NCBI GenBank assembly: GCA_031259515.1
Contig: JAIRLK010000177.1
Coordinates: 1 to 7,814, forward strand
DNA length: 7,814 bases
Source of the DNA: Treponema sp.
Lineage (GTDB): Bacteria > Spirochaetota > Spirochaetia > Treponematales > Breznakiellaceae
Reading direction: 5' to 3'
Shown here: positions 1 to 6,085 of the stretch, one piece after another
Position numbering within the stretch: position 1 is the first letter of the stretch
Layout of the letters: every line of letters begins with the position of its first letter
Notes under the pieces: model-generated
Seen by the model: only the letters and a program-made list of their open reading frames with translations
What the model was told of the DNA's origin: nothing
The model's database searches: none
Position numbers and translations under genes: made by a program

Positions 1-9
1 AAACGGAAG

Positions 10-1062
10 ATGAATCTGGCCTTTAATTTTCTGAATCAGGTGATTTCTTTTTCCACGGAAATTATATCCTTTAGAGATGGACATATTACCGCAACGGTTC
101 CGGAATTTCTCTATAAGAATCTGGACCGTTCCTATTCACGGGTACCGGACCCTCCGGATGTTAAGTTACGCCTCCTCTTTGCGGGTGAACACTATTCCCT
201 TACCTACCCTAAAATACAGAAATTTGAGTGGGAATTGAGTTTCGACCAGATAGCGGAGAACATGAACCCTAAGAACCTGGGCGGCCTTGTTGTTCAGATA
301 GGGGAATGGATCAGTGAGTATGCCGACGGCCACCGGATTACCATCTTTAAAGATGTAAAGCCCGCCTCTATTGAAGAACAGCTTATCGCCGAAACCGGGA
401 AAGCCCTCTACCTGCCGTCTACCCAGGGGAAATTTCCCAAGACCGATCACTCCCCCAAAAAGCGGCTTATCACGGAAGATATATTCCGCCGCTATATGAA
501 AAGCGCCGGCACAGATCCCAAGCTGCTTGATGATGCGGTAAGCCGGTTTATCCAGGCTAAATTCGACGCCGGTTTTCTTTCAGACGCCTGGGTACCCATA
601 CAGTTTCAGGAATACGTGGTAGGGTACATCCACCTTTGGATCACCGATGAGGAGAAAAAGCTTTTCGACTATGATGTCATCGAAGCCGTTTTCCAATTCG
701 CCGGTATTTTTGCTTTTTCCCTCAAGGAAAACGGGTACTTTGAAGCGGGACGCAGGAAAAATGAGCCTTTTGAAGGCAAGATCATTGACATCGGTGTTTC
801 CGGGGTACTCTTTGCCTATCCTCATTCGGCCATATCTTCATCCCTGGTACCGGACCGGGAGCTTGAGGTAAGGATTATAACCCCCAAGCGTTCTATAGCT
901 ACCAAGGCCCGTATCGTAAGGCGGTACAGAGACAACAATCAAGGTTACTTTGGTTGCCGTTTCCTGGACATGGCACCGGAAGATACCCGCTTCCTCTTTG
1001 AATTCATCTATGGCCGTCCCTTTACCGACATAGACGCTACATTCCTGGCGGGGCAAGTTTAA
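10..1062 (+). CDS. PilZ-domain protein, spirochaetal type, with degenerate c-di-GMP motif
   Basis: A 350-residue protein without a signal peptide or clear membrane segment, so probably cytosolic. The C-terminal ~100 residues (about 248-345) look like a PilZ domain, the c-di-GMP-binding fold. Residues 258-268 (IIDIGVSGVLF) occupy the place of the [D/N]xSxxG motif, and the GYFGCRFLDM segment followed by RFLFEFIYGRPF resembles the last strand and helix. The usual RxxxR motif is not intact: R248-R249 are present but position 252 is Glu, and Gly262 replaces the Ser/Ala, so c-di-GMP binding is uncertain. The first ~240 residues are not a family I can name with confidence; residues about 125-240 (ALYLPST, WVPIQFQEYVVGYIHLW) have a GAF-like feel. 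The ATG has GGAAG directly abutting it, poor spacing for a ribosome site, and the frame is open to the window edge, so the true start may lie upstream. It converges on the M24 peptidase gene. Confidence 0.8.
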   Translation: MNLAFNFLNQVISFSTEIISFRDGHITATVPEFLYKNLDRSYSRVPDPPDVKLRLLFAGEHYSLTYPKIQKFEWELSFDQIAENMNPKNLGGLVVQIGEWISEYADGHRITIFKDVKPASIEEQLIAETGKALYLPSTQGKFPKTDHSPKKRLITEDIFRRYMKSAGTDPKLLDDAVSRFIQAKFDAGFLSDAWVPIQFQEYVVGYIHLWITDEEKKLFDYDVIEAVFQFAGIFAFSLKENGYFEAGRRKNEPFEGKIIDIGVSGVLFAYPHSAISSSLVPDRELEVRIITPKRSIATKARIVRRYRDNNQGYFGCRFLDMAPEDTRFLFEFIYGRPFTDIDATFLAGQV

Positions 1063-1070
1063 GAGCCTGC

Positions 1071-1117
1071 TGCATGAGTGGATTTTTTGTTCAGGCGCCT
1101 TTGGCGCCCTTCATGCA
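1071..1117. terminator. Two-part hairpin between convergent genes
   Basis: The outer stem is TGCATGA (1071-1077) with TCATGCA (1111-1117), a perfect 7 bp. The inner stem is GGCGCC (1094-1099) with GGCGCC (1103-1108) around a TTT loop. It begins 8 bases after the PilZ stop codon and lies between convergent genes, so a bidirectional terminator is the natural reading. No T run directly follows the stem on the + strand; the only T6 run is inside the outer loop (1083-1088). Classical intrinsic termination is therefore uncertain. Confidence 0.4.
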
Positions 1118-1194
1118 AAAATTCCGATTAATGGGGATCCTTTGGATCCTGCGAGGTATAAATATATTTACACTATAACCACAGAAAAAATCCA
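1079..1194. repeat. 10-bp inverted repeat flanking the convergent intergenic hairpins
   Basis: TGGATTTTTT at 1079-1088 is a perfect inverted match of AAAAAATCCA at 1185-1194. The two arms enclose the GGATCC hairpin and most of the other hairpin. Each arm puts a T6 run on the strand leading out of the gene next to it, so both could serve as terminator tails. Alternatively they could be the ends of a decayed small element; I see no target duplication to support that. Confidence 0.3.
1135..1149. terminator. Second small hairpin, GGATCC-TTT-GGATCC
   Basis: GGATCC (1135-1140), TTT, GGATCC (1144-1149) can fold into a 6-bp stem with a 3-base loop. It has the same design as the inner stem at 1094-1108: a GGNNCC palindrome repeated around TTT. 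It lies in the same convergent intergenic gap, downstream of the minus-strand operon. A role in ending or stabilising the operon transcript is inferred from position only; no T run follows on either strand. Confidence 0.3.
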
Positions 1195-1221
1195 TAACAA
1201 TGCTTCCTTCGCGGCGGCTCC

Positions 1222-2325
1222 CTAAAGACGCTTGAGTTCCCGGGGGTAATGATGGAGAACTTCGGGGCCCTGTTCACCGATGGCGACAAGGTTCTCTATT
1301 CTGACGCCCAGCTTGCCGGGTAGATAGATTCCTGGTTCAATGGAAAACACCATCCCCGGCTTTACCGGCGTCGTTTCTCCAAGGGCGGCTGGGGGGCCTT
1401 CGTGGGCTTCCATGCCTATGCCGTGGCCGGTCCGGTGGGTAAAATACTTGCCGTAACCGTATCCTTCAATGACGGACCGGGCGGCGGCGTCCACATCCCC
1501 CAGGAGGTTTCCTGGACGGGCTTTGGCCTCGGCCGCACAGTGGGCTTCCAGCACGATCTTATAGACGGTTTCAAATTCCTGGTCCGGTTCCCCAACAAAA
1601 AAGGTTCGGGAACAGTCGGTAAAGTAGCCTTCAAAGGAACCCCAGAAGTCGATAAGGAGACCTTTACCCTGTTGGATAACGGCATCCCCGGTAACATGGT
1701 GGGGTACGGCGGCGTTGGCCCCTACCGCAACGATGGAAGCGGAGGTCTCAAAGGCGGCGGAGCGCATTTGGGCGGCAAGTTCCCCGGCAAAATCCCTTTC
1801 GGTTTTTCCAACCCAATACTCCTTCCGGGAAATGAGGGCCTCCAAAACATGGTCCGCAAGGGCGGATGCCCGGCGTATCAGGTCCAATTCAGCGCTATCC
1901 TTGTACTGCCTTTGGGGCGCCGTAAGGGGCGATCCCAGAACAAATTCCGTTTTCGGGAGGGTCCGGCTCAGGGGGACAGAAAAAAGCGACGGAAGCGACG
2001 GCTCAAGCGCCGTCTTGCCGTCCGCAAAACCCCGCCTTTCAAGTTCGGCCTTGAGGATTGCCAGCGGATCCTGCCCATCGGACCAAAAAACATAGTCCGA
2101 AACCGGCATGATTTCCGCCTGGGCCCGGTACAGGGCGTTGGCCAAGACAAAGGGGTCCCCCTGAACGGGCAGGACCAGCAAAAAAAGCCGCTCGTCCCCG
2201 GGAAGGGAATATCCGGACAGGTAACGCAAGTTGGGGGAAGGGCTCACCAGGAAAAGATCTACTCCCTGTTCTTCCATGAGTTCCCGGGTCTTTTGAAGCC
2301 GGTTACGACAGAGTTCTTTGCTCAT
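1222..2325 (-). CDS. M24-family Xaa-Pro peptidase (PepP/PepQ-like)
   Basis: A 367-residue cytosolic metallopeptidase of the pita-bread fold, expected to cleave peptides at Xaa-Pro bonds using two divalent metals. All five metal ligands of the family are in place: D226 (LLIDFWG), D237 (YFTDCSRTF), H301 (TGHGIG), E330 (SIEPGIY) and E344 (VRIENL). The PHH at 208-210 fits the substrate-side histidine region. Residues 1-135 form the N-terminal creatinase-like domain (LFLVSPSPNLRYLSGYS), so this is the two-domain aminopeptidase P / prolidase group and not a methionine aminopeptidase. The length is normal for the short bacterial forms. AGGAGG at 2335-2340 lies 9 bases before the ATG and fixes the start. 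It is the last gene of the minus-strand block, 40 bases after the NHL/VWA gene. Dipeptidase versus aminopeptidase activity cannot be decided from sequence. Confidence 0.92.
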   Translation of the reverse strand: MSKELCRNRLQKTRELMEEQGVDLFLVSPSPNLRYLSGYSLPGDERLFLLVLPVQGDPFVLANALYRAQAEIMPVSDYVFWSDGQDPLAILKAELERRGFADGKTALEPSLPSLFSVPLSRTLPKTEFVLGSPLTAPQRQYKDSAELDLIRRASALADHVLEALISRKEYWVGKTERDFAGELAAQMRSAAFETSASIVAVGANAAVPHHVTGDAVIQQGKGLLIDFWGSFEGYFTDCSRTFFVGEPDQEFETVYKIVLEAHCAAEAKARPGNLLGDVDAAARSVIEGYGYGKYFTHRTGHGIGMEAHEGPPAALGETTPVKPGMVFSIEPGIYLPGKLGVRIENLVAIGEQGPEVLHHYPRELKRL

Positions 2326-2365
2326 CTAGCTGTTCCTCCTGCCAAGGTTATCGTTTCCCATCAGA

Positions 2366-4438
2366 TCAGCCGCCGGGAGGGAAATAGCCTATACTGTCCC
2401 GCCCGGAGCGTTCCAGCAAGTAGACTTCCGCTTCCACCGGGAGGTAGGCCCTGCCATACCCGGCGGATAACCGGGACCGGTAATTCAAAATATAGGAGCC
2501 GGAAGACGCATGGGTTAATTGCTCCAGCGCGGGGCCTATGCCCTCCGGACGGTACAGGGAAAGGACGCTGCCGCCGGTCCGGTCGCAGAGGTAGCGTATG
2601 TCCGCGTCCGCCGGATTCCCCCCCACAAGAACCGCCAGGAAGACGACGCCGTTATTCGCCATATACGCCGCAAGTTCCGAAAGGCTGTACTGCTCAAAGG
2701 CAAGTTCCCCCAGCCGCCCGGAGGTAACAAAGACCACCGCCCGTTTCTTTGCCCCGCCAAGGAGGTCGGTGGCCGCAAGGCGAAGCCCAAGGTCGAAGCG
2801 CCAGCGGGCAGTGTAGGCCGAGGCGCTCCCTCTACCCGCCTGAGCCAGGGTAGTTGCGGTAACGCCGCCTGAAGCCCCATCCCCCAGGCGCTCCCGGAAG
2901 GGCTGCTCCCCTGCGGAAACAAGGGAACGGATACGACCGCTCGAAGCGTTGATATCCCGGACCGCCGCGGCAAGGTCGTCCTGCAAGCGGGAAGAATCGG
3001 GGGACCGCTCCACCAAAACGGCAATATCCGTGTCGGCGGAACGGTAACCCGCGTAGAGGAAATTCTGCTCTGCCACCGCCTGCCCGTTCTCACTGATGAG
3101 GAAATTCCGCGCGTCAAGGCCGACTATGGGCCGGCGGTTCCTGTCCTGCACCTGGAGTTCCACCGTTACCAGGGGAAAATTATCGGCCGCAACCCGTTCT
3201 ATCTGGACAAAAAGCCCGGAGGCTATGTCGTCTATGGGGGTCATTAGCAACACTTCGTCGGCGTTGAAACTGGCGGCCAGAATGTTGCCGTTGCGATCCG
3301 CTTCCGCCCCGATGATCCTCACCGATGCGTTCCCGGCAAGGCCGATTTCCGAAACAATGGCCGAGTCTATGTCAATAAGCAGGAGCCGGTTGGTGTCCGC
3401 CGCCAGGAGCCGTCCGTCGGGAAAGAATCTGAGGCCCTCCGGTCCCCGTAGCCCCTCGGATGCCAGGAGCCCCAGGTACCGGCCGTTCCGGTCAAAGGCG
3501 TAAATCTGCCGGGCCGCGCTGTCGGCTACAAAGACGCGCCCCCTGCCGGCGGCAATACCGGTTGGAGAAAGCAGTCCCCGGAACCCCTCTTCCCGCTGTC
3601 CAAAGGACACGATGAAGGTCCCGGCGGGATCAAATTTGGAAATACGCCGGTTCCCATATTCCACCACATAGAGGTACCCTTCTTCATCAATGGTGATATT
3701 TTGAGGACCCACGAGTTTGCCCGGCTCTATGCCTTTGGAACCTATGTAATACTGCCAGTCCCCTTCCTCGTTCAGGACGCTTATCCTGCCGGCCCGGTAC
3801 TCGGAAATATAGAGTTTGCCGTCCTGCCCCCGGGCTATGTCATAGGGCCGGTCAAAGCCGTTGAGCGGCCCCCGGCGGCGGCGGCGTATGAGGCCGTTCA
3901 CATCAATTTGAAGAATCTCGTTGGTTCCGTAGGCCACCACCCAAGCGGAACCGTCTTCCAGGGCAAGAACGGCGCTGGGCTGCCTGAAAGCCACCGTATT
4001 GTCATACCGGCCCGGATAACGCCCGGCCTCCACATACCGAATATCGTCGTCAATATGGGGAAAAAGGCCGCGGCGGTTCCGTACCGTTTCTATGCGATTG
4101 GCCAAAAGCAGCGTCTCCGGCGTTCCCTCTCCGTATATCCCGGCGGCCGCCTGCCATTGCCTTAACGCGGTGTCCTCCAGACCGGACCGGTAATAGGAAC
4201 GGCCCAGCCAGTCCAGGTAGAGGGGATCCCCGGGCTGGTAGGACAAAGCCCGTTCAAAAGAGAGGATGGCTTCGTTATATGCATAGCGGTTGTATGCCTG
4301 TACGCCTACCCAAAATTCTTCCCGGGAATGTAGGGCATTCTGGTCGGTCCCGCCTCCCCCCAAAGACTGCTGGGCTTCCAGGAAGGCCGGAAACAAAAGG
4401 AGGGACGCCGCCAAGACCATGAACCTGATGACCTTCAT
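2366..4438 (-). CDS. Exported TPR + NHL propeller + VWA-like protein
   Basis: A 690-residue composite protein. Residues 1-22 are a Sec signal peptide (K2, R5, hydrophobic 6-19, cleavage probably after LEA) with no lipobox Cys, so the protein is periplasmic or exported. Residues about 36-104 hold two TPR units. Six NHL-type repeats follow (about 154-182, 198-226, 245-280, 292-325, 333-359 and 375-404), enough for a six-bladed propeller. Residues 422-462 (VTVELQVQDRNRRPIVGLDARNF...) resemble the Ig-like lead-in of VWFA-related proteins, and 470-640 look like a VWA domain. The metal site seems lost: ERSPD (477-481) replaces DxSxS, and TSG (572-574) stands where TDG is usual. I chose the start at 4438 because it opens the signal peptide, has GGAGG at 4449-4453, and forms an ATGA overlap with the upstream stop. 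The in-frame start 28 codons earlier would bury the signal sequence. The role is probably scaffolding; the ligand is unknown. Confidence 0.85.
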   Translation of the reverse strand: MKVIRFMVLAASLLLFPAFLEAQQSLGGGGTDQNALHSREEFWVGVQAYNRYAYNEAILSFERALSYQPGDPLYLDWLGRSYYRSGLEDTALRQWQAAAGIYGEGTPETLLLANRIETVRNRRGLFPHIDDDIRYVEAGRYPGRYDNTVAFRQPSAVLALEDGSAWVVAYGTNEILQIDVNGLIRRRRRGPLNGFDRPYDIARGQDGKLYISEYRAGRISVLNEEGDWQYYIGSKGIEPGKLVGPQNITIDEEGYLYVVEYGNRRISKFDPAGTFIVSFGQREEGFRGLLSPTGIAAGRGRVFVADSAARQIYAFDRNGRYLGLLASEGLRGPEGLRFFPDGRLLAADTNRLLLIDIDSAIVSEIGLAGNASVRIIGAEADRNGNILAASFNADEVLLMTPIDDIASGLFVQIERVAADNFPLVTVELQVQDRNRRPIVGLDARNFLISENGQAVAEQNFLYAGYRSADTDIAVLVERSPDSSRLQDDLAAAVRDINASSGRIRSLVSAGEQPFRERLGDGASGGVTATTLAQAGRGSASAYTARWRFDLGLRLAATDLLGGAKKRAVVFVTSGRLGELAFEQYSLSELAAYMANNGVVFLAVLVGGNPADADIRYLCDRTGGSVLSLYRPEGIGPALEQLTHASSGSYILNYRSRLSAGYGRAYLPVEAEVYLLERSGRDSIGYFPPGG

Positions 4439-5136
4439 GACTTCATATCCTCCACGATGATCCGCAGGTGCTTCCGTATGTCTTCCTGTCCGGGGGCCAG
4501 GTCCAGAGCCCGGCGGAGCCACATCCTGGCTTCCGGGGCGTTACCGTTTTTGTAGTAGGCCCAGCCGAGGGAATCCAGGTAGGCCGCGTTCTGAGGCTGC
4601 CTGTCCACCGCTTTCCGGCAGAACCTGAGCCCCCGCATGACATCCTGGTCCGTATCTACCAGAATATAGCCTATTCCGTTCAGGGCGGTGGTATTATTCT
4701 CATCAATTTCCAGGGCTTTTTCGTATAATTCCAAGGCATGGACGGATTTTTTCTGCATCCAGGCCGCGTAGGCCAGGGTGGTATACAGTTGGGCCGACGT
4801 AAACCCGTTCTTTATAAGCTGTCCAAGCTCAAATTCGGCCAGCCGGGAGCGGCTGGTAATCGCGTAAATGTAGGCCAGGGTCATACGGCACTGGTATACC
4901 CTAAGGGGGTCCACTCCTGCGGTAATGACCTGTTCCAGATAGAGGAGGCCGTCGTCATAACGGCCCAGCTTGGTATAACAAAGACCTAAGTAGTAGGCCA
5001 ATTCCGTACTTTCTTCGGGAGTAATCCTCTCGGCTTTTACCTGCATGAATTCCCTGAGGGCTAAGTCCCAGCGTTTAAGACCGAAAAGCCGCTTCCCCTC
5101 CGCAAGGCTTCCGCTGGAAGCATTGGTTGCCATCAT
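4435..5136 (-). CDS. Cytosolic TPR-repeat protein
   Basis: A 233-residue protein made almost wholly of TPR helices, with units near residues 9-40, 43-76, 79-113 (weak), 114-147, 148-182 and 183-216. Clear signatures include ALELYEKALEIDENN and YLDSLGWAYYKNGNAPEARMWLRRAL. There is no signal peptide or membrane segment, so it should be a cytosolic protein-protein scaffold; the partner is unknown. The start is one of two adjacent ATG codons (5136 or 5133), and a modest AAGGCGG ribosome site overlaps the surE stop codon. The stop overlaps the start of the exported TPR/NHL protein in an ATGA, so the two are probably translationally coupled. Pairing a cytosolic with an exported TPR protein in one transcript suggests related jobs, but that is inference. 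Confidence 0.85.
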   Translation of the reverse strand: MMATNASSGSLAEGKRLFGLKRWDLALREFMQVKAERITPEESTELAYYLGLCYTKLGRYDDGLLYLEQVITAGVDPLRVYQCRMTLAYIYAITSRSRLAEFELGQLIKNGFTSAQLYTTLAYAAWMQKKSVHALELYEKALEIDENNTTALNGIGYILVDTDQDVMRGLRFCRKAVDRQPQNAAYLDSLGWAYYKNGNAPEARMWLRRALDLAPGQEDIRKHLRIIVEDMKS

Positions 5137-5147
5137 TGCCTGCCGCC

Positions 5148-5945
5148 TTATTGTACGCCGGAAACGTCCCTATTGACCCTGCCCGGACGGGGCCCCACTC
5201 CGGCATAGTCAGGAACCCCGGCGCAGCGATCCCGGCGTACCACGGGGTGAAGAAACACCGGGCTTATGGACACGTAATTCTGTAACACCGCGTCCCAGTC
5301 GGAACCGGGCTCCGGTTCGGTGTGGAAATTCCCCGCCTGAATCATGCAGGATAGATGGCCGTCCTTGTCCGTCTCTACGGTAAGGGAATCATTGTACCGT
5401 CTGATAGAAGGGAAGGTGATGCGGCTTCCCAAGGGGCCTTCGGCGGTATTGGGGATATTAACGTTGATAAAAACATCCCGCGCCCAAAGGGATTCCAATT
5501 CGGGAAGGGCGGCAACGGCGTAATCTATCGCCCGCTTCCAGTGAAAAGCCCCCGGGCCGCCGCTAAGGGAAAGGGCTATTCCCGGAATTCCGGCAAGCGC
5601 CGACTGCCGGGCCGCCGCGGCGGTCCCCGAATAGATAAGGTCCGTCCCTATGTTCGGTCCGGCGTTAATCCCCGATAGTATCAGGTCCGGCTTTACGGAA
5701 AGCCCGCCCAACATAGCCACACAGACGCAATCCGTCGGCGTTCCGGAACAGGCCCAGGTATCCGCGGCCCGCCGTACCAGCCGGACAGGTTGGCGGATCA
5801 TGCTCAAGGCGTTGGAAATCCCGGAACAGTTACGATCAGGGGCAAGAACATACACCCTATGGGATGTCCCTGAGCGCAGGGCATCAGCGAAATCGAGAAA
5901 GGCTTCAGCGTCTATCCCGTCATCATTGGTCAGCAATAGGTTCAT
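5148..5945 (-). CDS. surE: 5'/3'-nucleotidase SurE
   Basis: A 265-residue SurE, a cytosolic metal-dependent phosphatase that dephosphorylates nucleoside monophosphates and is linked to stationary-phase survival in other bacteria. The family hallmarks are visible: NDDG at 7-10 (metal ligands D8 and D9), S41 in NCSGIS, N94 in SGINAGPN, GTPTDCV at 68-74, and YSGTAAAARQSALAGIPGIALS at 105-126. The start is set by the N-terminal MNLLLTNDDG and by GAGG (5950-5953) only 4 bases before the ATG, a tight spacing. After NYVSISPV (223-230), where the family usually nears its end, comes a tail of about 35 residues rich in Arg, Gly and Pro that I do not recognise. Total length is still within the family range. 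It is the first gene of the minus-strand operon, with an 11-base gap to the TPR gene. Confidence 0.95.
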   Translation of the reverse strand: MNLLLTNDDGIDAEAFLDFADALRSGTSHRVYVLAPDRNCSGISNALSMIRQPVRLVRRAADTWACSGTPTDCVCVAMLGGLSVKPDLILSGINAGPNIGTDLIYSGTAAAARQSALAGIPGIALSLSGGPGAFHWKRAIDYAVAALPELESLWARDVFINVNIPNTAEGPLGSRITFPSIRRYNDSLTVETDKDGHLSCMIQAGNFHTEPEPGSDWDAVLQNYVSISPVFLHPVVRRDRCAGVPDYAGVGPRPGRVNRDVSGVQ

Positions 5946-6003
5946 AAATCCTCAATATAAGTAATGTGCAATACACGTAATGCGCAAATAAGATAATGTT
6001 CAA
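5945..6003 (-). repeat. surE: Four-copy 16-base-period repeat forming the surE leader
   Basis: On the surE strand the copies are TTGAACATTAT (6003-5993), TTGCGCATTAC (5987-5977), TTGCACATTAC (5971-5961) and TTGAGGATTTA (5955-5945), each start exactly 16 bases from the next. The shared pattern is TTGNNNATT followed by variable spacer. The fourth copy is the most diverged and contains the GAGG ribosome site; its last base is the A of the surE ATG. The array starts about where transcription would begin from the candidate promoter at 6012-6040. It could be a row of protein half-sites on DNA or RNA, or a slippage-grown tract that became the leader. Confidence 0.6.
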
Positions 6004-6011
6004 CAGTATCC

Positions 6012-6040
6012 ATAATACGATAGAATTCATTCCCTGTCTC
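6012..6040 (-). promoter_or_regulatory. Candidate sigma70-type promoter for the surE operon
   Basis: On the minus strand, GAGACA (6040-6035) is a 4/6 match to the -35 box and TATTAT (6017-6012) a 5/6 match to the -10 box, with 17 bases between them. It lies between the GHMP kinase stop and surE, which gives a leader of about 60 bases. No mapped start supports it. Confidence 0.45.
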
Positions 6041-6058
6041 CCCAATAGACCCGCTGTC

Positions 6059-6085
6059 AAAACCCCCGCTCATTCGGTCCGGGGA
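6059..6085 (-). terminator. Weak intrinsic terminator at the GHMP kinase stop codon
   Basis: On the minus strand CCCCG (6084-6080) pairs with CGGGG (6068-6064), extended by one T-G pair (6085/6063), around an 11-base loop that contains the stop codon. TTTT (6062-6059) follows. The stem is short but all GC, and it would separate the kinase transcript from the surE operon. Confidence 0.4.

Noticed and set aside
1402..2727. A 441-codon open frame on the + strand opposite the peptidase and the end of the NHL/VWA gene
   Set aside because: It overlaps two well-supported minus-strand genes and the gap between them, has a low-complexity Arg/Lys/Gly/Pro-rich translation and resembles no family. It is a by-product of GC-rich codon use on the other strand.
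4439..4522. A start 28 codons upstream for the TPR-NHL-VWA gene
   Set aside because: It would put a Gly/Pro/Arg-rich stretch before a clear signal peptide and overlap the TPR gene by about 88 bases. The ATG at 4438 has a GGAGG and couples to the upstream stop.
5945..6003. CRISPR array as an explanation of the 16-base repeats before surE
   Set aside because: Units are far too short, the spacers are 5 bases, and there are no cas genes; the array is a promoter or leader feature.
6055..6060. A perfect TTGACA -35 box on the minus strand between the kinase and surE
   Set aside because: No acceptable -10 box lies 16-18 bases downstream (ACAGGG at 17), so I favour the GAGACA/TATTAT pair.
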